Positions 1-8,422 of a DNA stretch of 64,000 nucleotides are shown here, piece after piece (positions within the stretch are counted from its first letter, which is position 1; the number at the start of each line of letters is the position of its first letter). Origin of the DNA: JACVRW01 sp963808775 (GTDB lineage: Bacteria; Actinomycetota; Thermoleophilia; Solirubrobacterales; Thermoleophilaceae). The notes beneath the pieces were generated by a model. That model had not been told where the DNA came from. It ran no database searches and saw only the letters and a program-made list of their open reading frames with translations. Both the position numbers and the translations under genes were made by a program. The stretch is taken from the NCBI GenBank assembly GCA_963808775.1, contig CAWEGR010000004.1, positions 434,001 through 498,000 of the forward strand, written 5' to 3'.

Positions 1-20
1 CCGCGATGTCGAGCTCGGCC

Positions 21-482
21 TCAGGCACCCGGCCGCCAGGTGTCGGCCCCCGGGTCGTCGCCCTTCGCGACCACGGCGAGGCGGTCGAGATAGTGCGCCC
101 AGCCCTCCTCATGCCTGCCGGCCTCCGCGGCGTTCGCGAACCCGTGGTGGCGGAAGCGCAGCCGTGTTCCGGATCCCTCCGGCTCGAGCTCGACCTCCAC
201 CGTCGTGCTGCCCGGCGTCAGCGGGCTCATCCCCTCGGGCTCCCAGCCCCAGGTCCAGACGAGCCGCCGCGGAGGGTCGACCTCGACGAACTCGCCGCAC
301 GCCGTGTAGTCGCGCACCTTCACGCGGTAGGCGCCGCCCGGACGGGGGTCGAGCTCGGCGCTCGTGCCCATCCAGCGGACCGCGAGCTCCGGGTCGACCA
401 GGAACTCCCAGACCGTCTCGGGCCGCGCGTCGATCGTGAGCTCGCGCTCGACGACGACCTCCTGCTCCTCATGCGTCTTCAT
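21..482 (-). CDS. SRPBCC (AHSA1-like) domain protein
   Basis: This 153-aa protein has the START/SRPBCC helix-grip pattern: an N-terminal strand (VERELTIDARPETVWEFL), a central PPRRLVWTW strand and a C-terminal helix around HEEGWAHYLDRLA. Such proteins bind hydrophobic ligands or act as AHSA1-type domains; the ligand here is unknown. Its start codon lies 14 bp inside the end of the upstream ArsR gene, so the two are probably translationally coupled. SRPBCC/ArsR pairs are common in Actinobacteria, and a second pair with reversed gene order lies at 25.9-26.6 kb. The family call is firm and the function is not. Confidence 0.85.
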   Translation of the reverse strand: MKTHEEQEVVVERELTIDARPETVWEFLVDPELAVRWMGTSAELDPRPGGAYRVKVRDYTACGEFVEVDPPRRLVWTWGWEPEGMSPLTPGSTTVEVELEPEGSGTRLRFRHHGFANAAEAGRHEEGWAHYLDRLAVVAKGDDPGADTWRPGA

Positions 483-786
483 GCCTCTTCCTTTCCTCCT
501 TCTCAGCCTCGCGCTTGAGCGCCTCGAGCCGCGGATCCCAGAAGCTCTCGAGGAAGCGCCTCAGCTCCTCGAGCCCCTCGGGCCGCGCGCGGTAGAGCCG
601 GCGCGTGCCGTTCCGTCGTTCGCTCACCAGGCCCGCCTCCTTCAGGACGGTCAGGTGCTGAGACACCGCCGGGCGGGTCACGTCGAACCGCCGCGCGATC
701 TCCCCCGCCGCCAGCTCGTCGTCGCGGACGAGGGCGAGGATCTCGCGGCGGCGCGGTGCCGAGATCGCCTTGAGCGCTGCCTCCAT
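469..786 (-). CDS. ArsR family winged-helix repressor
   Basis: This 105-aa regulator has a compact winged helix: RREILALV, then the recognition helix region ARRFDVTRPAVSQHL, then a wing near RRNGTRRLYRA. No metal-binding cysteine pair is visible, so it is probably not a metal sensor. I chose the ATG at 784-786 because the longer in-frame extension runs through the promoter and operator. The -10 box lies only 9 bp upstream of this ATG, so the mRNA is nearly leaderless. It is co-transcribed with the SRPBCC gene and very likely represses its own promoter. Confidence 0.88.
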   Translation of the reverse strand: MEAALKAISAPRRREILALVRDDELAAGEIARRFDVTRPAVSQHLTVLKEAGLVSERRNGTRRLYRARPEGLEELRRFLESFWDPRLEALKREAEKEERKRHEDA

Positions 787-795
787 GAGCGAGAT

Positions 796-829
796 ATGTA
801 AGCAGATACTTACGTTAGTGTCAACTAAC
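796..829 (-). promoter_or_regulatory. Promoter covered by two abutting operator palindromes
   Basis: Reading the minus strand, TTGACA (819-824) and TTACAT (796-801) are separated by 17 bp, a good sigma-70-type promoter for the ArsR/SRPBCC operon. Two 16-bp inverted repeats lie end to end over it: GTAAGcagataCTTAC (798-813) and GTTAGtgtcaaCTAAC (814-829). Both have perfect 5-bp arms and 6-bp spacers. One covers the -35 box and the other covers the spacer and part of the -10 box. This is the expected arrangement for autorepression by the ArsR protein; binding itself is inferred. Confidence 0.75.
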
Positions 830-2074
830 AGAACGAGCCGAGAGCCCAACGGTCTCTCCCGCGTCCCCGGCGCACGCCTCGTCGAGCGCCACGCCCGCGA
901 CCCAGACGATCCGCCCGCCCGCCTCGACCACGGGCAGGGCGCGCCGCAGGGCGCGCGGGATCTTGCGGTCGGTGAACAGGTCCTGGAGGGACTTCGTCCC
1001 GCCGAGCCCGACGGGGCGCATGCTGTCGCCGTCGCGCCAGGAGCGGACGAGCGCGCCGGCTGCGAGCGCGCTCGCCTTGACGGTCACCTCCGCCGGCCCC
1101 TCGAGCGCCGCCTCGACCTCCCAGTCCCCGAAGCGCACGCGACCGGGAACCGGCAGCTCCACGGGCTGCGGCGGCTCGGCCTCGCGCGCGCGTGTGAAGC
1201 GGAGGGTCCCGTACTCGGCGACGGCCCGCAGCCCACCGCCGAGGTCGAGCGCGCTCGAGCCGCGGAGGTCGAGCTCGAGCACGGTCAGCGGCACGGGCGT
1301 GTCGCCCGCCAGCCGGCGCAGCACCAGGCGCGCGAGGGCGGGCGGCAGCTCGCGCAGCCCGGCGAGCGAGACGGCCGGGCCGCCCCCGAGCTCCGCGAGC
1401 GCCTCGTCCACGGCGTGGTCGAGCAGCTCCGCCTCCTCGCGCATGCGGCGGGCCGTCTCGGCGATCGTGCGCTCGGGGGCCGGGGCGATCGCGCGCAGGG
1501 CGTCGAGCAGCTCGTGCCGGACGCGCGCGCGGGCGAAGCGGCGGTCGGCGTTCGAGGGATCCTCGCGCCACTCGAGCCCACGCCCGTCGAGGTAGCCCCG
1601 CACCTCCTCGCGCGTGACCTCGAGCAGCGGGCGCACGAGCCGGCCGCGCCGCGGCGCCATGCCGTGCAGCGCGCGCGAGCCGGGCGAGGACGCGAGCCTG
1701 TAGAGCACCGTCTCGGCCTGGTCGGAGGCGGTGTGCGCCGCGGCGTAGTCCCCGGGAGCGAGCCGCTCGGCGAGCGCGTAACGCGCGTCGCGGGCGCGCG
1801 CCTGGAGGTTGCCCGCATCGGCGCCGAGCTCGACGCTCTCGGCGTGCAGCGGCACGTCGAGCCGCTCACAGAGCGCGCGCACGAACGCCTCGTCGTCCGC
1901 CGCCCCCTCGCGCAGGCCATGGTTCACGTGCAGCACGCTCACGCGCGCCCCGAGCCGGAGCGCCACGTCGAGCAGGCAGACCGAGTCCCCGCCGCCCGAG
2001 ACCAGGACGAGCAGCGGTTCGCCCGGCCGGATCAGCCCTGAGGCGCGCGCGGAGTCGAGCACGGGCTCGCTCAT
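821..2074 (-). CDS. tilS: tRNA(Ile)-lysidine synthase
   Basis: The protein (417 aa) modifies the wobble C34 of tRNA-Ile(CAU) to lysidine using ATP and lysine. The N-terminal PP-loop motif VSGGGDSVCLLD is near residue 25, followed by VLHVNHGLR and the AAHTASDQAETVLYRL segment typical of TilS. The C-terminal domain near residues 340-360 carries KSLQDLFTDRKIPRALR, which matches the TilS C-terminal domain. The ATG overlaps the stop of the adenylate cyclase gene upstream (ATGA). The downstream ArsR promoter lies on the same strand within about 25 bp of the stop. Confidence in function is high. Confidence 0.93.
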   Translation of the reverse strand: MSEPVLDSARASGLIRPGEPLLVLVSGGGDSVCLLDVALRLGARVSVLHVNHGLREGAADDEAFVRALCERLDVPLHAESVELGADAGNLQARARDARYALAERLAPGDYAAAHTASDQAETVLYRLASSPGSRALHGMAPRRGRLVRPLLEVTREEVRGYLDGRGLEWREDPSNADRRFARARVRHELLDALRAIAPAPERTIAETARRMREEAELLDHAVDEALAELGGGPAVSLAGLRELPPALARLVLRRLAGDTPVPLTVLELDLRGSSALDLGGGLRAVAEYGTLRFTRAREAEPPQPVELPVPGRVRFGDWEVEAALEGPAEVTVKASALAAGALVRSWRDGDSMRPVGLGGTKSLQDLFTDRKIPRALRRALPVVEAGGRIVWVAGVALDEACAGDAGETVGLSARSVS

Positions 2075-3266
2075 CGCTCGCGGCGGGTCGCGCGCGAGAG
2101 CCAGTGCGGGTCGTCGAAGCCCTTCAGCTTGACCTGACCGACCTCCTCGAGCTGGAGATGGGACGCGCTGCCGAGCGCCTCCGCCACCGCGTCGCTGACG
2201 AGCACCTCGCCGCCGCGAGCCCGCGCCACGATGCGCGATGCGAGGTTGACCTCGCGCCCGAAGTAGTCGCCGTCCCGGTAGAGCGCGGTCCCCACATGGA
2301 TGCCGATGCGCGGCTCGGGGCGCTCGTCGAACAGGCTGGCGAAGCCGACCCCCCAGTCGACCAGCGCGGCCACGTCGTGTCCGACGACCATCACGCCGTC
2401 GCCGATCGTCTTCACCACGCGGGCGTCGTCCGGCAGCGTCCCCGAGACGCCCTCGACGAAGCGCTCGACCGACGACAGCGCCTCCTCCTCGCCCTCCTCC
2501 TCGGTGAAGCGCGTGAATCCCGCGAGGTCCGCGAACGCGATCGCCACGCGCACGCGGCCGAGCGCCACCTCGTCGCCCTCGAGCTCCGCCTCCATGTGGC
2601 CGACCACGTCCTGCTCGATGTAGTGCCCGAGGTACCTGCGGTGGACGTAGTCCATGAGCGGTGAGGAGAGCGGCAAGCAGGTCGCGCGCGAGACCCTCCA
2701 TCTGCTCCGCCATCTCGAGTCCGGGCACGCCGTCGCGCATCAGCGGCTCGTGCACGTACAGGTGGAACAGGCGCACCTCGGCGTCGGCGATCTGGGAGAG
2801 GGCCTGCCCGTAGACGCGCAGCAACTGCATCAGGGCGACGAGCGGAAAGCCCGCGCCGAGCACCGCGTGGACGTAGCGGAGCGCCTGCAGGTCGTCCTCG
2901 CTCATGTGCTCGAGCCCCTCGGAGGGCAGGCCGAGGCTCATCCAGAATCGCTCGATCAGGTCGCGGTCGAGGCCCGTCGCGCCGGGCGGCGTCACGCACG
3001 CTGAAGCGCGCGTCATCGTCCTGGAAGATCTCCTCGATGTATCCGTAGGCGAGCCGGCCCTGCTCGGTCGCGTCGCGGATCTGCGCCAGCGTGTGCCCGC
3101 GGTCGCGCAGCCGGGCCACGATCCGCGCGTGCGCGACCGCGGCGGTGGTCCACTCGCCGCGGCCGTCGATCTCCGGGATCACGCCGGCTCGCGCCCAGCG
3201 GCGCAGCGTCGCCGGGGTCACTCCCACGCGCTCGGCGGCGTCCTTCAGAGACAGGGGCTCGTCCAT
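2071..3266 (-). CDS. MerR-type HTH / class III adenylate cyclase (two frameshifts)
   Basis: Three consecutive reading frames add up to one protein of about 397 aa. Residues 1-70 are a MerR-like DNA-binding domain (LSLKDAAERVGVTPATLRRW). Residues 85-200 are a helical regulatory segment (LDRDLIERFWMSLGLP, SEDDLQALRYVHAVLGAG). The rest is a class III nucleotide cyclase domain with metal-binding Asp in FADLAGFTRF, the loop TIGDGVMV and GREVNLASRI. The frames change near 2,970-2,985 and at 2,676-2,684. One extra base at each point explains both. At the second, removing one G gives a continuous DLLPLSSPLMDYVHRRYL. Sequencing error or recent inactivation are both possible. The architecture is known in Actinobacteria; a cAMP-making role is inferred. 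Confidence 0.75.
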
Positions 3267-3330
3267 CGACCTGATTGTGGCGCGAGGGATAGGATCGGCG
3301 CGGCAGCCCTGTTAGCGAGTGGAGGGATCG

Positions 3331-5337
3331 TTGAACTATTTCGTCACCGGCGCGACGGGCTTCATCGGCAGGCACCTGGTCGCCGAGCTCTTGAAGCGCG
3401 AGGGAACGATCTACGTGCTGGTCAGGGAGGGCTCGCGCGGCAAGCTCGACTCGCTGATCGGGCGGCTCGGCGCGCCCGAGGGCCGCATCGTCGCGGTCTC
3501 CGGTGACCTCTCGAAGCCCGGCCTCGGGGTCCAGGGCTTCGACGAGCGGATCGATCACCTCTACCACCTCGCCGCGGTCTACGACGTCGAGGCCGACGAG
3601 GAATCCTCCGAGCGCGCGAACGTGGACGGCACGCGCCACGTGATCGAGTTCGCGAACGCACACGACGTCGGGCGCTTCCACCACGTCAGCTCGATCGCGG
3701 TCGCGGGCGACTACCGCGGCGTCTTCCAGGAGGACATGTTCGACGAGGGGCAGAACCTGCCCCACCACTATCACCGCACGAAGTACGAGTCGGAGCGGCT
3801 CGTCCGCGAGGGGGTCGAGGCCGAGACGCTGATCTTCCGGCCCGGCATCGTCGTCGGGCACTCCGAGACCGGCGAGATGGACAAGGTCGACGGTCCCTAC
3901 TACTTCTTCAAGCTGCTCCAGAAGCTCCGCCACGCCCTGCCCGAGTGGTTCCCGATCGCGGGCCCTCAGGGCGGCGAGACGAACATCGTGCCGGTCGACT
4001 TCGTCGCCCGCGCGCTCGACCACATCTCGCACCGCTCGGACGAGGAGCTGCCGTCGCGGACCTTCCATCTCGTCGACCCCGAGTCGATGACCGTCGGGGA
4101 GGCGATGAACGAGTTCGCGAAGGCGGCGCACGCGCCGCAGTTCGCGATGCGCGTGGACCAGAACATGGTCGACGTGGTGCCGAAGGCGGTGCGCGCCGGC
4201 GTGATGGCGCTGCCGACCGTGAAGCGCATCCGCGAGCAGCTCTACCACGACCTCGGGATCCCGCCCGCGGCGATGGAGAACCGCGACTTCCAGTGCAAGT
4301 TCGACGCCCGCGACACCCAGCGCGCGCTCAGCGGCACGGGGATCGCGGTCCCACCGCTGTCGACCTACGCCCCGCGCGTGTGGGACTACTGGGAGCGCAA
4401 CCTCGACCCGGACCTGTTCCGCGACCGCTCGCTCGCGGGCGCGATCCGGGGCAAGAAGATCCTGATCACGGGCGCCTCCAGCGGGATCGGGCTCGAGACC
4501 GCACTGCGGGTGGGCGAGGCCGGCGGCGAGGTGCTGCTCGTCTCGCGCACGCGCGAGAAGCTCGAGGAGGTGGCCGTCCAGGTCGAGGAGGCGGGCGGCG
4601 TCGCGCACGTGCACCCGGCCGACCTCTCCGATCTCGACGACATCGACCGGCTCGCCCAGGAGGTGCTCGACGAGCACGGGGGAGTCGACGTGCTCGTCAA
4701 CAACGCCGGCCGCTCGATCCGCCGCTCGGTCGCGCGCTCGTACGACCGCTTCCACGACTACGAGCGCACGATGCAGCTGAACTACTTCGGCGCCCTCAAG
4801 CTGATCCTCGCGTTCATGCCGGGCATGCGCGAGCGCAAGGCGGGCCACATCATCAACGTCAGCTCGATCGGCGTGCAGACGAACACGCCGCGCTTCTCGG
4901 CCTACGTGGCGTCCAAGGCGGCGCTCGACGCGTTCGCGCGCTGCGTCGCGCCCGAGTGCATCGGCGACAACGTCAAGTTCACGACGATCTACATGCCGCT
5001 CGTACGCACGCCGATGATCGCGCCGACGGACATCTACAAGGCGTTCCCGACCCTGACGCCGGACGAGGCCGCGCACATGCTCACGGACGCGATGATCAAC
5101 AAGCCGAAGCGCATGGCCTCACGCCTCGGCACCTTCGGCGAGGTGTTCTACGCGCTGTCGCCGAAGTCGGTCGACATCGTGCTCAACACCGCCTACAACC
5201 TCTTCCCCGACTCGACCGCCGCGAAGAAGGGCGCCACGGACGGCAAGCCGGCGCCGGCCGACGAGAAGAAGGGGAGCGGCGAGATGTCCACCGAGGCGGT
5301 GGCGATGGCGTACCTGCTGCGGGGCGTGCACTTCTAG
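3331..5337 (+). CDS. Fused extended SDR (acyl-CoA reductase-like) and classical SDR
   Basis: The 668-aa protein has two Rossmann domains. The N-terminal one is an extended SDR resembling fatty acyl-CoA reductases: TGATGFIG at about residue 7, then YHRTKYESE with catalytic Tyr and Lys. The C-terminal one is a classical SDR with ITGASSGIGLET near residue 380, NNAGRS, and YVASKAALDAFAR. The same order is found in mycobacterial AcrA1-type proteins linked to fatty aldehyde, alcohol and wax metabolism. I chose TTG at 3331 because GGAGGG (3321-3326) sits five bases upstream; the in-frame GTG at 3319 has no such site. The gene stands alone, divergent from the cyclase gene. Confidence 0.85.
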   Translation: MNYFVTGATGFIGRHLVAELLKREGTIYVLVREGSRGKLDSLIGRLGAPEGRIVAVSGDLSKPGLGVQGFDERIDHLYHLAAVYDVEADEESSERANVDGTRHVIEFANAHDVGRFHHVSSIAVAGDYRGVFQEDMFDEGQNLPHHYHRTKYESERLVREGVEAETLIFRPGIVVGHSETGEMDKVDGPYYFFKLLQKLRHALPEWFPIAGPQGGETNIVPVDFVARALDHISHRSDEELPSRTFHLVDPESMTVGEAMNEFAKAAHAPQFAMRVDQNMVDVVPKAVRAGVMALPTVKRIREQLYHDLGIPPAAMENRDFQCKFDARDTQRALSGTGIAVPPLSTYAPRVWDYWERNLDPDLFRDRSLAGAIRGKKILITGASSGIGLETALRVGEAGGEVLLVSRTREKLEEVAVQVEEAGGVAHVHPADLSDLDDIDRLAQEVLDEHGGVDVLVNNAGRSIRRSVARSYDRFHDYERTMQLNYFGALKLILAFMPGMRERKAGHIINVSSIGVQTNTPRFSAYVASKAALDAFARCVAPECIGDNVKFTTIYMPLVRTPMIAPTDIYKAFPTLTPDEAAHMLTDAMINKPKRMASRLGTFGEVFYALSPKSVDIVLNTAYNLFPDSTAAKKGATDGKPAPADEKKGSGEMSTEAVAMAYLLRGVHF

Positions 5338-5359
5338 ACAGGGACATCGCCCGCCGACC

Positions 5360-5792
5360 CTACGCCGAAACAGCCTCCGGCGGGACGAGCGCCACGACCC
5401 GGTACGACACCGCGAACGGCCAGCCCGAGTGCGCGCTCACGTGGAGCTGGATCCAGGTCGGCGAGCCGGACGGGTCGTCGACGAAGGCGGCCTCGGCGCC
5501 GAGGATCGCGCCGGTGTCGCCGCTCGCCTGCATCGCCATGTTGACGGTGAGCTGCGCCCGCTCGAGTCCCTCGCGGACGTACGGCAGGCAGTCGGGCACG
5601 AAGAAGGTCACGTCCTTGCCGGGCAGGATCATCCCGGGCTGGCCGATGCGCTTGAGGGTGAGGCCCGCCGCCTCGGCGCGGCCGTCGATCCAGGCCGTGC
5701 CCGTGTACTCGGTGCGGCGGCGCTGCTTCCCCGCTGCCGGCGTCGGTCACGAGCGTGTCGACCCGCGGCTGCGGGATGACCTCGAGGCTCAC
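5360..5792 (-). CDS. Hypothetical protein (frameshifted)
   Basis: I do not recognise this family. The C-terminal 90 aa (PGKDVTFFVPDCLPYVREGL through HSGWPFAVSYRVVALVPP) are intact. They join an N-terminal part (SLEVIPQPRVDTLVTDAGSG) if one C of the CCCC run at 5729-5732 is removed, giving about 143 aa. The start GTG (5790-5792) overlaps the stop of the beta-propeller gene as GTGA, so the two form an operon. No signal peptide or membrane helix is visible. The segment AQLTVNMAMQASGDTGAILG looks structured rather than low-complexity. Function unknown. Confidence 0.5.
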
Positions 5793-7434
5793 CGGACGAG
5801 GCGCGGAGCAGAGAGCCTGAGCGTGCGCACGCGCGACATGTTGCCGACCTCGTCGGTCGCCTGGGCCCGCGCCCGGTAGCGGCCGGGGGCGAGCAGGCGC
5901 CCGCGCTTCCCGCGCCCCCTGAACCGGATCGTCCCGGGGCCGCGCCTGCACCTTCCTCGAGATCACCGTCACGCGCTGCCAGCGCGTGCAGCGGCGCCGG
6001 AGGCCGCGCCGCGGCTTGACGCAGCGCCCGCGAGCGCGGCGGCCGGGCAGCGCACGGGAGATCGTCAGCTTCACGCGGCCCGGCTCCGAGAGCCGGAAGC
6101 CGAAGCGGATCGGGCGCCCGTCGAGCCTGCGCGAGGAGGCACCGAACGCGCTGAGAACCGGACGGATCGCATCGACCGCGAGCGTGCCGGCGCTCGCCGT
6201 CCGCTGCGCTCCGTGCGGGTCGGTCACGCGCACGCGCGGCGTCACGGTCGTGCTCGAGCTGAACGCGAGCGACGCCCGCGGCTGAGCGCCGGCGCTCTCG
6301 AAGTCGCCGTCGCCGTCGAGGTCCCACTCGTAGCGCAGGCCGAGGCCCTCGGGGTCGCGGGAGCCGGAGGCGTCGAAGCTCACCGGCTGACCGCCCCTCA
6401 CCCTCGCGGGCGCGAAGCTGAGCGCCGCCGTGGGCGGACGGTTCACGATCACCTCGAGCCCGAGCGGGTTGTTGAAGAGCTGGCGGCTCTGGCGGAGGAC
6501 GGTCTGCGCGCCGCTCGGGCGAGCGACGTGGACGAGCCCGCCCTCCTGGTCGTCGAGCAGGTAGTCGGTGACCACCACGTTGCCGTCGGGCAGCAGGGCC
6601 GGGCGCTGCGGAACGTTGAAGACGTCGTCCGCGAAGTTCGGCGACACCACGGACTGGAGGCCGGTCTGCGGATTGACCGCGATCACGGCGTCGGCTGTCG
6701 CGGCCTCGTTCGCGATCAGGATCTCGCCGGTCGGGGCCCACCGCCACGCCGAACGGCTTGTCGATCAGGAGGCCCCAGGGCTCGGCCCGCTTCGAGACGA
6801 TGGTCTGCCCTCCGGTCGCGGCGTTCACGCGCACCACCGCGCCCGCGTCGTTCTCGCAGTCGACGCCTCCCGAGACGCTGCCGGAGTCGGTGACGACGAG
6901 CGAGCCGGCGGGCTCGATCGCGATTCCGAACGGGTAGCAGAGCTCGTCACCGCTCGTGACGACGGCCTGGGCGCCGGTCGAGGGGTTGACGCGCAGCACC
7001 TCGGGATCGCCGGAGGCGCCCACGTTCTCGAGCACGTAGAGCGTGCCGTCGGGGGCGACGGCGATGCCCGACGGGTCGACGAGCCGCCCGCCCGAGGCGA
7101 CGAGCGACTGCATGCCGGTGGCCGGGTCGACGCGGATCACGCGCCCGTCCGCGGCCTCGAACTCACCCATGTCAGCGACGTAGAGGGCGTCGCCGCGCGG
7201 TGAGGCCGCGAGGTCGTAGGGACGTACGAACAGCGAGCCCTGCGCTCCGTTGCCCGAGACCACGACGAGAGCCCCGCTTGCCGGGTCGGCCCGCAGGATC
7301 ACGGCGGCCTGCCGGCCCTGCTTCGTCACGACCCTGTTCGCGACGTAGGCGACCCACGGATCGTCAGCGGCCGCCTGCGCCGCCGCGGGAGAGATCGCGA
7401 GCGCCACGAGGAGAAGGATCGGGATCCGGCGCAT
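5789..7434 (-). CDS. Secreted NHL-type beta-propeller protein with PKD domain (two frameshifts)
   Basis: A signal peptide (MRRIPILLLVALAISPAAAQA) is followed by at least five repeats of the kind PFGIAIEPAGSLVVTDSGS and VLRVNPSTGAQAVVTSG, typical of NHL/Vgb-like beta-propellers. After it comes a PKD-like domain (PVSFDASGSRDPEGLGLRYEW, DLDGDGDF) and a basic C-terminal region. Two single extra bases break the frame, at about 6,727-6,734 and 5,938-5,944. Correcting them gives GPDGEILIANEA and a C-terminus ending in LRLSAPRLVR, about 547 aa in all. The protein is probably extracellular. Its partner is the small unknown gene downstream. Substrate or binding role unknown. Confidence 0.72.
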
Positions 7435-7495
7435 CCGAGCTGAAGGTAGTGGCAACGACAAGGGGCTCATCGATTGGTATCGGCGTTGCATCCGT

Positions 7496-8422
7496 TCAGA
7501 TAAAGGCCGGGCCCCTCTTCAGGAGGTTCTCGTAGAGCGCCTCCTGGATCGCGTCCCGCACCCGTTCCGACAGCTCGAGCACGAGCGCCCGGTCGCCGGC
7601 GGCCTCCGGGCCGTAGGCCGCGGTGTCGATCGGCTCGAGGAACTCGATCCGCCAGCGCGACGGCAGCGGCACGACTCCGAACGGCCCGAGCCATGGGAAC
7701 GTCGGCGTGATCGGGAAGAAGGGCGCGCCGATCAGGCGCGCGAGCGCGGGCACGTCGGCGAGCTTCGGGTAGATCTCCTCGCTGCCCACGACCGCCACCG
7801 GGACGATCGGCGACCCGGTGCGCAGCGCGATCTCGACGAACCCCCCGCGCCCGAAGCGCTGCAGCCTGTAGCGCTCCGAGAACGGCTTGCCCGTCCCCTT
7901 CACTCCCTCGGGGAACACCGCGACGAGGTGGTCCTGTTCGAGCAGCCGCAGCGCGTTGTAGGGAGACGCGACCACGCCTCCCACACGGCGGATCGCCGTC
8001 GAAACGAACGGCAGGTCGAATGCCCAGTCGAGCACGAGGAAGCGCGGGTGGCGCGGCAGCGGGTGCTCGCGCAGCAGGGCCATCGAGATCATCGTGGCGT
8101 CCCACGGCAGGATGCCCGCGTGGTTCGAGGTGAGCAGCGCGCGCCCGTGGGCGGGCACATGCTCGACGCCCTCGACGCGCACGCGCCACCAGGTGTCGTA
8201 GAGGAACCCGAGCAGCGGCTCGACGAGGTCGGCGAACTCCTCGTCGAAGCCCCACTCGTCGTCCGCGACGTCGCCCTCGAGCCGGTCGAGCGCGCGCTCG
8301 ACGGTCGCGCGCGCGTCGCGCGGAAGGGCCGTGGCGCCCCGGGCGACGGCCTCGGGCAGGTCGAGCCCCGCCTCGAGGCCCTCGCGCATCCTGCGCATGA
8401 ACGCGACGGCGTTCGCGTTCAA
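7496..8422 (-). CDS. Lysophospholipid acyltransferase family protein (PlsC-like)
   Basis: This 308-aa protein carries the acyltransferase motif in the actinobacterial form NHAGILPWDA (near residue 97), the FPEGVKG motif near residue 168 and GSPIVPVAVVG. Members transfer acyl groups to lysophospholipids or related polyols at the membrane. The TTG start (8420-8422) overlaps the stop of the epimerase gene as TTGA; an ATG at 8398 is an alternative. An epimerase followed by such an acyltransferase recalls the mycobacterial galE2/Rv0502 pair, so the two probably act in one cell-envelope lipid or glycolipid step. Substrate unknown. Confidence 0.85.
   Translation of the reverse strand: MNANAVAFMRRMREGLEAGLDLPEAVARGATALPRDARATVERALDRLEGDVADDEWGFDEEFADLVEPLLGFLYDTWWRVRVEGVEHVPAHGRALLTSNHAGILPWDATMISMALLREHPLPRHPRFLVLDWAFDLPFVSTAIRRVGGVVASPYNALRLLEQDHLVAVFPEGVKGTGKPFSERYRLQRFGRGGFVEIALRTGSPIVPVAVVGSEEIYPKLADVPALARLIGAPFFPITPTFPWLGPFGVVPLPSRWRIEFLEPIDTAAYGPEAAGDRALVLELSERVRDAIQEALYENLLKRGPAFI

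Noticed and set aside
820..3016. Single 731-aa protein made of a regulatory domain and TilS
   Set aside because: The frame only links the middle of the cyclase gene to tilS by chance. The section between is a different frame of the cyclase domain, and tilS has its own ATG at 2,072-2,074.
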